Source of the DNA: Pseudomonas sp. UYIF39
GTDB taxonomy: Bacteria > Pseudomonadota > Gammaproteobacteria > Pseudomonadales > Pseudomonadaceae
Direction: 5' to 3'
DNA length: 64,000 nucleotides
Assembly: GCF_029963765.1 (NCBI RefSeq)
Contig: NZ_JALBYU010000007.1
Coordinates: 62,001 to 126,000 of the forward strand
Part shown: positions 52,785-61,986 of the stretch, one piece after another
Layout of the letters: every line of letters starts with the position of its first letter
Position numbering within the stretch: the first letter of the stretch is position 1
The notes under the pieces: generated by a model
What the model saw: the letters and a program-made list of their open reading frames with translations, nothing else
What the model was told of the DNA's origin: nothing
Database searches by the model: none
Position numbers and translations under genes: made by a program

Positions 52785-53525
52785 TTAGAACGCCTTGCTG
52801 GCACTGGCAACCACAGTGGCGGTGCACAAATCACCATAGCCGTACCAGCTCGTGCATTCGCTTTTCGACAGGTCGGTATCAATGTAGCTAAGGCCCCAGG
52901 TCACGCCCACGAAGTCACGGGTCAACTTGGCTTCCCACTCGCTGTAGGCATCACGGCTTTCGCCGTTGGCGGACCAGAAAGCCGGGTCTTTGACATCGTT
53001 GCGACCCACGCGCAGGTCCAGGCCGATTTCGGCCGGCAATGCGATTTTGTAGCTGAGGTAGGTGTAAAGGGTGTCCTGGTCCTCGCCAAAGAAGTTCGGC
53101 GTATCGTTTGAGTAGTAAGCGCCGAGCTTCACGCCATAAACGTCCAGGACGGCGTAGACCTCACTCAGGTTGAATTGGCTCTCTTTTGGATAGTCGTACT
53201 TGATGTACCCCAAATCGAGGCTGATGGCCTCGGTCGCCTGCCAGTAGTAGCCCGCGTAATACTCGAGTTCCTGCCGCGTCTTGAACTCGCCGCCGAAATC
53301 GACATTCGAGGTCCAGGCGCCCACGTACAGGCCGCTGCTGTGCACCAGCGTGGCGCCGGCCTGAGCCGCCGGATCACCCAGGGTTTGCGAAATGCCACGG
53401 GTTCGGTAGTCGCTGATGACTCCCAGGGTCATGTCCAGATTGAAGTCATCGTTGAGTGTCAGTGCCTGGGTGGTCAGAGGGGCCAATACAAGCGTGGCAA
53501 GGGTCAATACTGAGCGTGCGTTCAT
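52785..53525 (-). CDS. TorF-family putative porin (Gcw_chp)
   Basis: A 246-residue outer-membrane beta-barrel: signal peptide MNARSVLTLATLVLAPLTTQA, then alternating strands with the family opening LDMTLGVISDYRTRGISQTLGDPAAQAGATLVHSSGLYVGAWTSNVDFG. It ends in ...ASASKAF with a terminal Phe, as needed for barrel assembly. It probably admits the cluster's substrate. An AACAATAA motif lies upstream. Confidence 0.83.
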   Translation of the reverse strand: MNARSVLTLATLVLAPLTTQALTLNDDFNLDMTLGVISDYRTRGISQTLGDPAAQAGATLVHSSGLYVGAWTSNVDFGGEFKTRQELEYYAGYYWQATEAISLDLGYIKYDYPKESQFNLSEVYAVLDVYGVKLGAYYSNDTPNFFGEDQDTLYTYLSYKIALPAEIGLDLRVGRNDVKDPAFWSANGESRDAYSEWEAKLTRDFVGVTWGLSYIDTDLSKSECTSWYGYGDLCTATVVASASKAF

Positions 53526-53534
53526 ACAAGTCTC

Positions 53535-53542
53535 TTATTGTT
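53535..53542 (-). promoter_or_regulatory. Hfq/Crc-type CA motif ahead of the porin
   Basis: AACAATAA (AAnAAnAA) on the minus strand, 10-17 bases before ATG 53525, close to the ribosome-binding region. Confidence 0.5.
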
Positions 53543-53635
53543 ATGGAGGTGCAGGTTATTTCAGCCATGGCGATGCCGAGCCCCTCGCCATACGAGGAGC
53601 CAGGCGTCTTTTGCGTGGTGCGGGTGAACGGAGGG

Positions 53636-55378
53636 TCAGGACGCGGGCGCGTACACCTCTTTGCCGGCGAAGAAGGTCTTCAGGACCTTGGTGTCGAACA
53701 GTTCGTCATCGCTGACCTTGAAGACATCGCGGTCGAGGATGATCAGATCGGCCTGTTTGCCGGGTGTCAGCGAACCAATCTGCTGTTCCAGGCGCAGGGC
53801 CTTGGCGGCATTGAGCGTGTAGGCGTAGAACATGGTCTGGCGATCGATGCTTTCCTTGGCATTCAACACGCCCAGCGGCCCTTTGCGCGTGCTGGCCTGA
53901 GCGATGGCATTCCATGGATTGGGGCTGGATACCGGCCAGTCACTGCCACCGGCGATGACCGCACCGGCGTTATGCAGGGACTTGGCGGGATACTGATAAC
54001 CGTAAGCAAACGCGCTGATATAGGGTTTGACGAGCTCGACGGTGTAACTCTCGCCGGTGGCCCACAGCAATTGCATGGAGGCGATCACGCCAAGTTGCTT
54101 GAAGCGCGGAAACTCTTTCGGGTTGACCAGTTGCAGGTGGCTGATGCTATGAGCCACGGGTGTCGGGTTGAGTTTGCGCGCGTAGGCAAAACCATTGAGT
54201 GATTCACGCACCGCACGGTCGCCAACCGCGTGCATGTGCACGATCCAGTCGCGCTTCTCCGCTGCCACGACCAACTCACCGAAGTGCGCGGGGTCGATCA
54301 GCAGTTGACCGTTTTTATGGCTGTTCTTGAAGGGAACGATGACCGCTGCCGTCTGCCCCGGAAACTCGAGAACGCCGTCAGCGAAGACTTTGATGCCAGG
54401 AAAACTCAGGTTGGGTACACCCTCGAATTTCTTCATCACCTTGGCCAGCACCTCCAGGTCGGCCGGTCGGCTTTTCGGGTTGGCCAACAGCAGCGCAGCG
54501 ACGTGGGCATTGAGCTCGCCCTTCTCTGCCAGTTCGCGGTATAGCGGCAGCACACCGTAACTTTGCTCGGTTGCCTTGAAATCGAACAACGAATCGCCAC
54601 TGCCGGCATTCGCCGCCGCGTCCATCCAGGCGGTGACGCCGTATTGATTATTGACCTTCACCGCCTCGCGGGCGGCTTTCAACATGATCTCGTCGCTGGG
54701 CGCGGGGAGCTGGCTGCGTACCAGGTCCCAGCGAGACTCGGCAAAATAACCATTGGGGGTGAAAGCCGCGTCGTGCCCCACATAGCTACGATCCTGTTCC
54801 GACAGGCCTTTTACCAGAGTCGCGTCGATTTTCAGACGCTTGAGTATGGCGTTGTTGGCCCAGCCGGTGTGCCCGTCGATCCCGCTGAGGACCACCGGTT
54901 GATCCACCCAGCGTCCCTGATTGAAACGCTGGCCCAGCTCACGGCTCTTGTCCCAATAAGCCGAACTGACCCCAGCGATGCTGATCACGTCACCGGCACG
55001 GGCAACGCCCGCCTGATCCTGTTCGATAATCCACTGTTCAAGCTCCGGCAACGGTTTGACTTCATCCAGCAGGTTCGCCCCCATGCTGTCGAAGGCCGCC
55101 ACCACCGGGTGACTGTGGGTATCAATCATTCCTGGCATCAGCACCTTGCCCGCCAGATCGATCCGTTGCGTGCGGGGGTCGGCCAAGGCGTTGATCTCGG
55201 CATTACTGCCCACCTTGAGAATCTTGCCGTCTTGCACGGCCACGGCCTGGACCAGTCCCTGACCGGGTTCGGCGGTGAACACCTTGCCGTTGAACAACAC
55301 AAGGTCAGCGGCGGCCATGGCGTGCACCGAGGAAAAGGCCAGGGCTGCGGCCAACAGGTTTGGAATAAATCGCTGCAT
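53636..55378 (-). CDS. YtcJ-type amidohydrolase, exported
   Basis: A 580-residue protein with a signal peptide MQRFIPNLLAAALAFSSVHAMAA and an amidohydrolase TIM barrel: LVLFNGKVFTAEPGQGLVQAVAVQDGKI, GKVLMPGMIDTHSHP (HxH metal ligands), VHMHAVGDRAVRESLNGF, VIAGGSDWPVSSPNPWNAI (Asp ligand), QIGSLTPGKQADLIILDRDVF. It should hydrolyse an amide or ester bond in the periplasm. It is 18 bases after the second amidohydrolase and has an AAnAAnAA motif over its leader. Confidence 0.83.
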   Translation of the reverse strand: MQRFIPNLLAAALAFSSVHAMAAADLVLFNGKVFTAEPGQGLVQAVAVQDGKILKVGSNAEINALADPRTQRIDLAGKVLMPGMIDTHSHPVVAAFDSMGANLLDEVKPLPELEQWIIEQDQAGVARAGDVISIAGVSSAYWDKSRELGQRFNQGRWVDQPVVLSGIDGHTGWANNAILKRLKIDATLVKGLSEQDRSYVGHDAAFTPNGYFAESRWDLVRSQLPAPSDEIMLKAAREAVKVNNQYGVTAWMDAAANAGSGDSLFDFKATEQSYGVLPLYRELAEKGELNAHVAALLLANPKSRPADLEVLAKVMKKFEGVPNLSFPGIKVFADGVLEFPGQTAAVIVPFKNSHKNGQLLIDPAHFGELVVAAEKRDWIVHMHAVGDRAVRESLNGFAYARKLNPTPVAHSISHLQLVNPKEFPRFKQLGVIASMQLLWATGESYTVELVKPYISAFAYGYQYPAKSLHNAGAVIAGGSDWPVSSPNPWNAIAQASTRKGPLGVLNAKESIDRQTMFYAYTLNAAKALRLEQQIGSLTPGKQADLIILDRDVFKVSDDELFDTKVLKTFFAGKEVYAPAS

Positions 55379-55390
55379 CGGAACGCTCTC

Positions 55391-55398
55391 TTGTTTTT
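55391..55398 (-). promoter_or_regulatory. Hfq/Crc-type CA motif ahead of amidohydrolase 1
   Basis: AAAAACAA on the minus strand, 13-20 bases before ATG 55378, overlapping the stop codon of the upstream amidohydrolase. Confidence 0.5.
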
Positions 55399-57265
55399 AT
55401 TGGGCTGGGCGGGCGGCTGATGCCTGGGACAACGCCTTCGGATCAAGGCCAACGAACGGCGCCTTGGCCCACACGACCTGGCCGCCCACTACCGTCAGCA
55501 GCACGTTATTTCGAGCCAACTCCTCCTCGGGGACCTGCATGAAGTTCTTGTCCAGAACGATCAAGTCGGCGAACTTGCCGACCTCGACCGAACCGACGAC
55601 AGCGTCCAGTTTCAGCTGCTCGGCAGCGTTCATGGTGATGGTGCGCAGCACTTCCGTGCGCGACAGCGCCGGGTCGGCATTCAGCCTGCCCGCATACTGG
55701 AGGCCGTAACTGTGCGGGTTCAGCGGATCGCCGGAGCGGGTAACACCGATCTTCAGCGCCAGGAACTCGTCGAGCGGGTCGACCGGCCAGTCGCTGCCAT
55801 ACGCAACGCGGCCGCCAGCACGGGCGATGCTGCCGGACGGCTCCATGCGGGCAAATCGTGCAGCCCCCAGATGCTCGTTAGTACCGTCGACCATAGAGGG
55901 TGCCTGCTGGGCCCACTGGAAGGACATGTTGGCGGTCACGTCGAGCGCCTTGAAGCGCGCATAGTCGGCAGGGTCCACCGACTCGTTGTGAGTAATGGCT
56001 GGGCGGAAGCCATTGCCTGGCAGTTGCTGGCGCACGTATTCGATGCCGTTCAGAGAGTCACGCACCGCGCGGTCTCCGGTAGCGTGAAGGTGCGGATCGA
56101 GGCCGGCCTGAACGGCCTTCAGCAGCAGCGGGTTGAGCACTTGCGGCGGGAAGTAAAGCTCACCGGTGTTCTTGCCGGGGGTCCACTTCGGCGCCGTATC
56201 GGTGCCGACATTGCGCAGGTACGGCTTCAACATGGCACCCGTGTCGGCTGGTGCGTTGATGATGCCGTCCATGAACAATTTGACGTGGCGCATGCTCACG
56301 CCCGGCGCCGGTTTCGCTTCGCCCTGGTCATAGGTGGTGGCCAGTGCCTTGGCCTCGGCGATGGTTTTGTCCGGGTCGGCAGCCGCGGCGGCAGGGTCAA
56401 GTTTGATCGCCAGCAAGGCCCGGGCCGTCAGCTCACCCGACTGCTGCAGGGTGGTAAACGCTTTGCCGTTTTCCGGCCCCGACAAGGCATCGAAGAAACT
56501 GGTGATGCCTTGCTGACGCATGGCGTCGAGCGCCGCGCGGGTTTGATTGAGTTTCTCTGCATCGGTGGCGGGCGGCACCACGGCGGCGATGGCCTCGGCG
56601 GCTCCGTCTTCGCAGATGCCGTTCGGGTTGCCGGCGCTGTCGCGCAGGTACTTGCCATCACCGGGATTGGTCGTGTGCTTGTTGATGCCGGCGACCGCCA
56701 GGCCGCGAGAGTTGGTCAGCACCGTATGGAAGTCGGTGGAACGGACTTGAATTGGACGGTTGGTCTTGAGCGCGTCCAGTGTCGACTTGTCGGGATCGCC
56801 GTCGAGTCCGGTCATGCCAATTCGGTCCCAGCTACCCACTTCGAGCCAGACATCGGGGCCTTTGTCCTTGTCGGCATCCAGGCACGCCTGAATGGTTTCC
56901 TGGAAAACCTTGCGGGTCATCGTCTGGTATTTCAGGTCGCACAACGTCATGGCGCGACCGCCGTCTCCCGGATGCATGTGCGCATCGATGAAGCCTGGCA
57001 TCACCATGCGGCCGGCCAGATCGACCAGCTGTGTCTGCGTACCGATGTAAGAGGAAACCCCTGCATCGCTGCCGACATACACGATCTTCCCACCCGTGAC
57101 CGCGATCGCCTGCTGCACGGAATTCTTGCCGTCGACGGTGTAGACATAGCCGTTGCGCATGACCATGTCGGCGCCTGTCGAAGCGTGTGTCTGACACCCC
57201 ACCAGCGCCACACAGGAAAATGCCGTTGTCGCGGCAATGGCGATAAATAGCCTGGAAAATTTCAA
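55397..57265 (-). CDS. YtcJ-type amidohydrolase, lipoprotein
   Basis: A 622-residue protein from TTG 57265 (GAGGTGAGG ahead; begins a lipoprotein signal KFSRLFIAIAATTAFSCVALVGCQT with lipobox LVGC). Amidohydrolase domain: MVMRNGYVYTVDGKNSVQQAIAVTGGKI, GRMVMPGFIDAHMHPGDGG, LHATGDRAVRDSLNGIEYV, GRVAYGSDWPVDPLDEFLAL, VVGSVEVGKFADLIVLDKNF. A paralogue of the following gene, anchored to a membrane while the other is free. The two may act in sequence on one substrate. The frame is open to 57376 without support. Confidence 0.83.
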   Translation of the reverse strand: MKFSRLFIAIAATTAFSCVALVGCQTHASTGADMVMRNGYVYTVDGKNSVQQAIAVTGGKIVYVGSDAGVSSYIGTQTQLVDLAGRMVMPGFIDAHMHPGDGGRAMTLCDLKYQTMTRKVFQETIQACLDADKDKGPDVWLEVGSWDRIGMTGLDGDPDKSTLDALKTNRPIQVRSTDFHTVLTNSRGLAVAGINKHTTNPGDGKYLRDSAGNPNGICEDGAAEAIAAVVPPATDAEKLNQTRAALDAMRQQGITSFFDALSGPENGKAFTTLQQSGELTARALLAIKLDPAAAAADPDKTIAEAKALATTYDQGEAKPAPGVSMRHVKLFMDGIINAPADTGAMLKPYLRNVGTDTAPKWTPGKNTGELYFPPQVLNPLLLKAVQAGLDPHLHATGDRAVRDSLNGIEYVRQQLPGNGFRPAITHNESVDPADYARFKALDVTANMSFQWAQQAPSMVDGTNEHLGAARFARMEPSGSIARAGGRVAYGSDWPVDPLDEFLALKIGVTRSGDPLNPHSYGLQYAGRLNADPALSRTEVLRTITMNAAEQLKLDAVVGSVEVGKFADLIVLDKNFMQVPEEELARNNVLLTVVGGQVVWAKAPFVGLDPKALSQASAARPAQ

Positions 57266-57276
57266 CTGCCTCACCT

Positions 57277-57284
57277 CTGTTTTT
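57277..57284 (-). promoter_or_regulatory. Near-match to a CA motif ahead of amidohydrolase 2
   Basis: AAAAACAG on the minus strand, 12-19 bases before TTG 57265: one base off AAnAAnAA but in the same place and context (ATAAAAACA) as the others. Confidence 0.35.
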
Positions 57285-57495
57285 ATAGTTTTGGAAGTGG
57301 CCCGAACGGACGGTCGCAAGCCCCTGATATGCAGGGCATACCCTATAGAGCGCGGCGGTCGGATGGACCTCCACAAATGAGGAGGGGTAAGGCAAATACC
57401 GGTCAGTTGAGCAGCAACGCATACTTTGTAGCAGCTGCCGAAGGCTGCGTTCGGCAGCTGCTACAAGGTATGCGTTATGGCTTAAGGCGCTGCGC

Positions 57496-58518
57496 TTAAT
57501 TACGACGTGCAGTTTCCGCAAGCGAGGTCGATGACCGCAGGACAGAACCCAGCTCCACTTTGCTCTTCACGCCGAGCTGCAAGTAGCAGTTGCGCAGATA
57601 AGTGCGCACTGTGGCCGGACTCAGTGCAAGGATTTTGGCAATTTCCTTATAGGAGTGGCCGGCGGCGAACAGCATCGCAGCCGTGCGCTCGCGTGGCGCC
57701 AGCATCGCCCCGCGCGACTGTGATTCGAGCGACAGAATCACATGTTCGGCGTTAGGACTCAGCGTCAGCGCACAACGACCGAGGCGAATCACACACGGCG
57801 CCTTTTGCAGTTGTGCGATGACATCAAAGGGAAGCATTGAACCGCTCCACCCGGGTAACTCGCGCTGAATGGCGGCGCACAGACTTGCGCCCACATACAG
57901 CAAACTGCCGTCCATCCGGGCGACCCCGAAGTCACTCGCCCCGTTGCCCGTGTCGCAGCGAATCATGTCCTGCACCTGAAAGCGCCACAACTGCAACAGA
58001 TGGTCGCAGAACGCCGAAAACAACCCGTCCTCGCTGTCGTTGAACGCAGGCGCATCACTGCCACGGTAGAGACAGACGAAGAACATCAAGCCGCTTTCGG
58101 GTAACTCGAAGGTGATGCACATCACGTGGTAGAGGTCGTGGCGCCGTGCGAAGTCGTTCACCTCCTCACAGGGATCGGTGAACCCGATGTCGCGCACCAC
58201 CTCACCGGGTCGACTCAAGGTGTCATGGGAGAATTTGTCGTTACCCGCACTCTTGTGCCATTCGGTGGCAAACGATTCGGGCAGATTGATCCGTCCGTGC
58301 ATCCAGCTTTTGGGAGGCGCATTAACGCCTGACGCAGACATCTCGCCCCACCATGCCGAAGCGAAGGGCACCAGTTGACGGAAGGCTTGCAAGCCGTCTG
58401 CGATGAATTGGGAGGCGCCGCGATCTCGGGCAAGGCGACCCAGGTGCAACACGCAACGATTGAACGCCTTCAGCGTCGCCATCGACGCTTTGGCGCCGAC
58501 CTCATCACCCTCCTCCAT
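57496..58518 (-). CDS. LuxR-type transcriptional regulator of the amidohydrolase cluster
   Basis: A 340-residue protein with an unassigned N-terminal sensor region (about 1-250) and a C-terminal LuxR helix-turn-helix (LAPRERTAAMLFAAGHSYKEIAKILALSPATVRTYLRNCYLQLGVKSKVELGSVL). ATG 58518 has AGGA 8 bases ahead; the frame extends to 58761 without support. It lies upstream of the amidohydrolases on the same strand and probably controls them. It overlaps an AAnAAnAA motif at its own start, so it may itself be under catabolite repression. Confidence 0.8.
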   Translation of the reverse strand: MEEGDEVGAKASMATLKAFNRCVLHLGRLARDRGASQFIADGLQAFRQLVPFASAWWGEMSASGVNAPPKSWMHGRINLPESFATEWHKSAGNDKFSHDTLSRPGEVVRDIGFTDPCEEVNDFARRHDLYHVMCITFELPESGLMFFVCLYRGSDAPAFNDSEDGLFSAFCDHLLQLWRFQVQDMIRCDTGNGASDFGVARMDGSLLYVGASLCAAIQRELPGWSGSMLPFDVIAQLQKAPCVIRLGRCALTLSPNAEHVILSLESQSRGAMLAPRERTAAMLFAAGHSYKEIAKILALSPATVRTYLRNCYLQLGVKSKVELGSVLRSSTSLAETARRN

Positions 58519-58525
58519 TGTTTTT
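58518..58525 (-). promoter_or_regulatory. Hfq/Crc-type CA motif at the LuxR start
   Basis: AAAAACAA on the minus strand directly at the start codon (its last A is the A of ATG 58518). Confidence 0.5.
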
Positions 58526-58828
58526 ATCCTGTTTACTACATGGCGTATTTTTTCGACGATGCCATAGGCGCGGTTATGGCGTCCAGCGAGCGCTGTTGTT
58601 GCGGGAGAATTCTGGTGACTGGCAGCGTTCGGCAATAGCTGCCGGAAGGCCACGCTGTGCGCAAACGGATCGCCGCTCGCTGTCGTACGGTTTACTCCGG
58701 CTGTCAGCAAGAATGACCCAAATGCGCTAATTCCGCTAAACCGACCCTGGGGCGGGCACAACAGCGTCTAATCTGAATGAAGCACAACCACAAACATGCC
58801 TCTAGCCTCTTGATACAGGGGAGATGGG

Positions 58829-59128
58829 ATGACCGGAAAAACAGCACGCCGATGCTCGTCATGGGGCCTGCTCTCCCTGCTCGCCATCAACCTGGCGCTG
58901 ACAGCGGGATGTACAGGCAAAGCTTCCACGGCTCACTATTCGACCTCAAGCATAGGCGACAGCTGCTATGCAAAAGCACTACCCACTGCCGGCGATGGCG
59001 GCCTGGCTTGGGGCTCCAACTTGAACATGGCACGCAAAAAATCCCTGGATAATTGCATACGCTATGCCGGCCGATCCGGTGGCACGCCCAATACCTGCAA
59101 AGTGGTGTTGGCAGAGTGCAAAAATTAA
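58829..59128 (+). CDS. Small lipoprotein, DUF4189-like
   Basis: A 99-residue protein: MTGKTARRCSSWGLLSLLAINLALTAGCTGKAS (lipobox LTAGC), then a cysteine-containing domain: GDSCYAKALPTAGDGGLAWGSNLNMARKKSLDNCIRYAGRSGGTPNTCKVVLAECKN. The four mature cysteines suggest two disulfides, and the CKVVLAECKN end resembles DUF4189. GGGGAG precedes the ATG. Envelope role unknown. Confidence 0.65.
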   Translation: MTGKTARRCSSWGLLSLLAINLALTAGCTGKASTAHYSTSSIGDSCYAKALPTAGDGGLAWGSNLNMARKKSLDNCIRYAGRSGGTPNTCKVVLAECKN

Positions 59129-59421
59129 TAGAGGGGCAGTGAAAGCGGGCCGTTCGGTTCGCGGTCAATCACTTGACCGAACGCCAGTCGCGTCATGACC
59201 GAAGGCATCTGATTAACACGCCAATTGCCAGAGCCCACAAACATTTCTTGAGCAGCATGATGCACCTCCGCTTGGAGTTGCGCAGTCATCTCCGTATCGA
59301 ATGCAATGTCCAGTGAATTCGCGGCCGCCCATTGGAGCGGCCAGCCAACCGGCACGGCCATAAATCTGCAGCAATAACGAGCAACTGCGGTTTCCGTACG
59401 ATCCCTCAGAGCCAACTGCAC
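59125..59421 (-). CDS. Hypothetical protein (uncertain)
   Basis: A 98-residue frame from GTG 59421: QLALRDRTETAVARYCCRFMAVPVGWPLQWAAANSLDIAFDTEMTAQLQAEVHHAAQEMFVGSGNWRVNQMPSVMTRLAFGQVIDREPNGPLSLPLY. The composition looks protein-like and it fills a gap between genes, just after the membrane protein on the same strand. The ribosome-binding site is weak and no family is recognised. Confidence 0.4.
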   Translation of the reverse strand: MQLALRDRTETAVARYCCRFMAVPVGWPLQWAAANSLDIAFDTEMTAQLQAEVHHAAQEMFVGSGNWRVNQMPSVMTRLAFGQVIDREPNGPLSLPLY

Positions 59422-59432
59422 ATTATTGATAG

Positions 59433-60005
59433 CTACCCCGGTATCGAGGATTTTTGTGCACCGACACTGCCCGCCCTACCGGCAACTGCAAGTGCCACGC
59501 AACAAGCCAGTAACGAGAATGCGGCGAATGCGCCCATCACATGTAGATAAGGCAACACGTGATTCCAGGCTCGAGCCACCCCCAGGAAAGCGGCGAATAG
59601 CCAACCGCTCATGGAAAGCGCACCCAACAAGGCGAGCCGCGTGCGGCCTGCACTGCGCAGTGCGACGAATGGAGCCTTTTGCAGCAACGGGAAGCCGACT
59701 CGATGCAGTAATGCACCGTTGAGGCTAAGCAGCGCGACGACAGTTACCTTGGCCCAGAGTTTCTGATTGAGCAGATACGCGTCGCCTTCATTGAGATAAC
59801 CCTGAAGCACCAGCAACAGTCCGCTTACCCAAAGGGCCAGTAGTGCGAGGCTGACGATCCTCTGAGTTTCATCAAGGTACTCAAGCCTCGCCTGGTCCAG
59901 TATTTCCTTGCGCCAACTCCAAAGCTTGTGATCCGCCTGCAGCACCCTCCCCAAGGCAATACACGTAGCAAGCAGATGACCGTATACGAGAAGCATTTTG
60001 AGCAT
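59433..60005 (-). CDS. Small multi-pass membrane protein
   Basis: A 190-residue protein with about five hydrophobic segments: MLKMLLVYGHLLATCIALGRVLQADHKLW, IVSLALLALWVSGLLLVLQG, LWAKVTVVALLSLNGALLHRVG, LGALSMSGWLFAAFLGVARAW, MGAFAAFSLLACCVALAVAG. The GHLLATCIALG start and placement of His residues in membrane helices recall CopD/DUF2214-type or haem-binding small membrane proteins, but I cannot assign it. It is divergent from arsR. Confidence 0.55.
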   Translation of the reverse strand: MLKMLLVYGHLLATCIALGRVLQADHKLWSWRKEILDQARLEYLDETQRIVSLALLALWVSGLLLVLQGYLNEGDAYLLNQKLWAKVTVVALLSLNGALLHRVGFPLLQKAPFVALRSAGRTRLALLGALSMSGWLFAAFLGVARAWNHVLPYLHVMGAFAAFSLLACCVALAVAGRAGSVGAQKSSIPG

Positions 60006-60253
60006 TGACTTGACCTTATTATTGTTTTGGCGCTGCGTTCCCTGCTTCGCTGAATTGAAAACGAATGATACAAATTTGCAATTGCATTTTCAAGATGAGC
60101 ATTCATTCCTAGGCTGGCACCGACCGCGATACAACTGTCGCGACAGACAGCAAAAGGCCCAGAAGCAGCCATTCACTGATTCAAGCCCCTTTGCAAAGTC
60201 ACTTCCGACAGATCGTCTTACTGACGTCGATCTGATTTTGGCTTGCTCGATAC

Positions 60254-60269
60254 ATACGGATAAACGTAT
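60254..60269 (+). promoter_or_regulatory. Candidate ArsR operator (ATACG-N6-CGTAT)
   Basis: A perfect 5-bp inverted repeat (ATACGGATAAACGTAT) about 34 bases before the arsR start, the only clear palindrome in the promoter region. The 297-base gap otherwise holds no gene. Confidence 0.55.
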
Positions 60270-60302
60270 ATTCGGATAACCACATGTATTGAAGACGCCT
60301 CC

Positions 60303-60650
60303 ATGCTGAACCCTGCCGCCGTATTCAAATGCCTGTCCGACGAAACTCGCACGCGGGCCACCTTGCTGATCACCCGTGAGGGAGAGTTATGCGTCTGCGA
60401 GTTGGTCTGCGCCCTGGACGACAGTCAGCCCAAAATCTCCCGCCACCTGGCCCAGCTCCGAGCAGGTGGCCTGCTGCTAGACCGCCGTCAGGGTCAGTGG
60501 GTGTATTACCGGCTCAACCCCGAACTGCCAAAGTGGGTTCGCACCATTCTTGAGACAACACTGGAAGCCAACGCCGACTGGCTTGAGGCAAACAGCACTC
60601 GACTCAAAGCAATGGGCGACCGTCCTGTCAACACTGCCGCCTGCTGCTGA
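60303..60650 (+). CDS. arsR: ArsR arsenical-resistance repressor
   Basis: A 115-residue winged-helix repressor: [72 protein letters not shown]. The ELCVCEL motif binds As(III), Sb(III) and releases [14 protein letters not shown] is the recognition helix. First gene of arsRBCH; it should repress the operon, including itself, through the palindrome upstream. Confidence 0.9.
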   Translation: MLNPAAVFKCLSDETRTRATLLITREGELCVCELVCALDDSQPKISRHLAQLRAGGLLLDRRQGQWVYYRLNPELPKWVRTILETTLEANADWLEANSTRLKAMGDRPVNTAACC

Positions 60651-60673
60651 CCCATCACCCATCGAGACTGCTC

Positions 60674-61957
60674 ATGTTTACTGCGTTCGCCATTTTTCTC
60701 GTCACCATTGTGTTGGTCATCTGGCAGCCCAAGGGGCTGGGTGTCGGCTGGAGCGCCTCCTTGGGGGCGGCTCTTGCACTGATTGCAGGCGTCGTGACGC
60801 TGGACGATATTCCACTGGTGTGGGGCATTGTCTGGAACGCCACCGCTACGTTTATCGCGGTCATCATCATTAGTTTGTTGCTTGATGAGGCAGGCTTCTT
60901 TCAGTGGGCCGCACTGCATGTGGCACGCTGGGCCAAGGGCGATGGCCGTCGCCTGTTCGCTTTCACGGTGCTACTGGGCGCAGCCGTTTCCGCCCTGTTT
61001 GCCAATGACGGTGCGGCGCTGATACTGACCCCCATCGTTATTTCAATTTTGCTTGCCCTGCGCTTTTCGCCAGCGTCCACTTTGGCGTTTGTCATGGCAG
61101 CGGGCTTTATTGCCGACACGGCCAGCCTGCCCCTGGTGGTGTCGAATCTCGTCAATATCGTTTCAGCCGACTACTTCGGCCTGGGCTTCAGCGAGTACGC
61201 TTCGGTCATGGTCCCGGTCAATTTCGTTGCCGTGGGCTCCACCCTCGGGGTGCTGTATTGGTTTTTCCGTCGTGACATACCCGAACGCTATTCACTGGAT
61301 GATCTACAAGATCCACAACGGGCCGTGCGAGACCCGCTGACGTTTCGCGTCGGCTGGATTGTTCTGGGTTTGTTGCTGATTGGACTGTTTGCGCTGGAGC
61401 CTCTGGGCATTCCGATCAGTGCCATTGCGGCTGTCTGCGCCGCGATGCTGTTCGCCGTTGCGGCGCGTGGGCATGTGATTTCAACCCGACGCGTATTGCG
61501 TGAAGCGCCATGGCAGGTCGTGACCTTTTCGCTGGGCATGTACCTGGTGGTTTATGGGCTCAAAAACGCTGGCCTGACAACCTATCTGACGGTAGCCCTG
61601 AACTACTTTGCCGAATTCGGCATCTGGGGCGCCGCGTTGGGGACTGGTTTTCTCACGGCGTTGCTGTCATCCGGCATGAACAACATGCCTACGGTGTTGG
61701 TGGGTGCGCTGTCGATCCAGGCCAGTGACGCCACCGGTGTGGTGCGTGAAGCCATGATCTACGCCAATGTCATCGGCTCTGATCTGGGCCCGAAAATCAC
61801 CCCCATCGGTAGCCTGGCAACACTGCTCTGGCTGCACGTTCTGGAGCGCAAGGGCATCCGCATCACCTGGGGTTATTACTTCAAGGTGGGTGTCGTTCTG
61901 ACGCTGCCGATTCTGTTCATCACCTTATCTGCCCTGGCCTTGCGCCTGGGCGTTTAG
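60674..61957 (+). CDS. arsB: ArsB arsenite efflux permease
   Basis: A 427-residue membrane protein with about 11-12 hydrophobic segments and ArsB hallmarks: [105 protein letters not shown]. It exports arsenite/antimonite using the proton gradient. It lies 23 bases after arsR and before arsC. Confidence 0.92.
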   Translation: MFTAFAIFLVTIVLVIWQPKGLGVGWSASLGAALALIAGVVTLDDIPLVWGIVWNATATFIAVIIISLLLDEAGFFQWAALHVARWAKGDGRRLFAFTVLLGAAVSALFANDGAALILTPIVISILLALRFSPASTLAFVMAAGFIADTASLPLVVSNLVNIVSADYFGLGFSEYASVMVPVNFVAVGSTLGVLYWFFRRDIPERYSLDDLQDPQRAVRDPLTFRVGWIVLGLLLIGLFALEPLGIPISAIAAVCAAMLFAVAARGHVISTRRVLREAPWQVVTFSLGMYLVVYGLKNAGLTTYLTVALNYFAEFGIWGAALGTGFLTALLSSGMNNMPTVLVGALSIQASDATGVVREAMIYANVIGSDLGPKITPIGSLATLLWLHVLERKGIRITWGYYFKVGVVLTLPILFITLSALALRLGV

Positions 61958-61986
61958 CACCTGCCCGTCTGGAAAGAGGAGTCGTC

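Noticed and set aside
55712..57250. A 512-codon plus-strand frame antisense to the lipoprotein amidohydrolase
   Set aside because: Val/Gly/Arg-rich mirror of a strongly supported gene with intact metal-binding motifs on the other strand.
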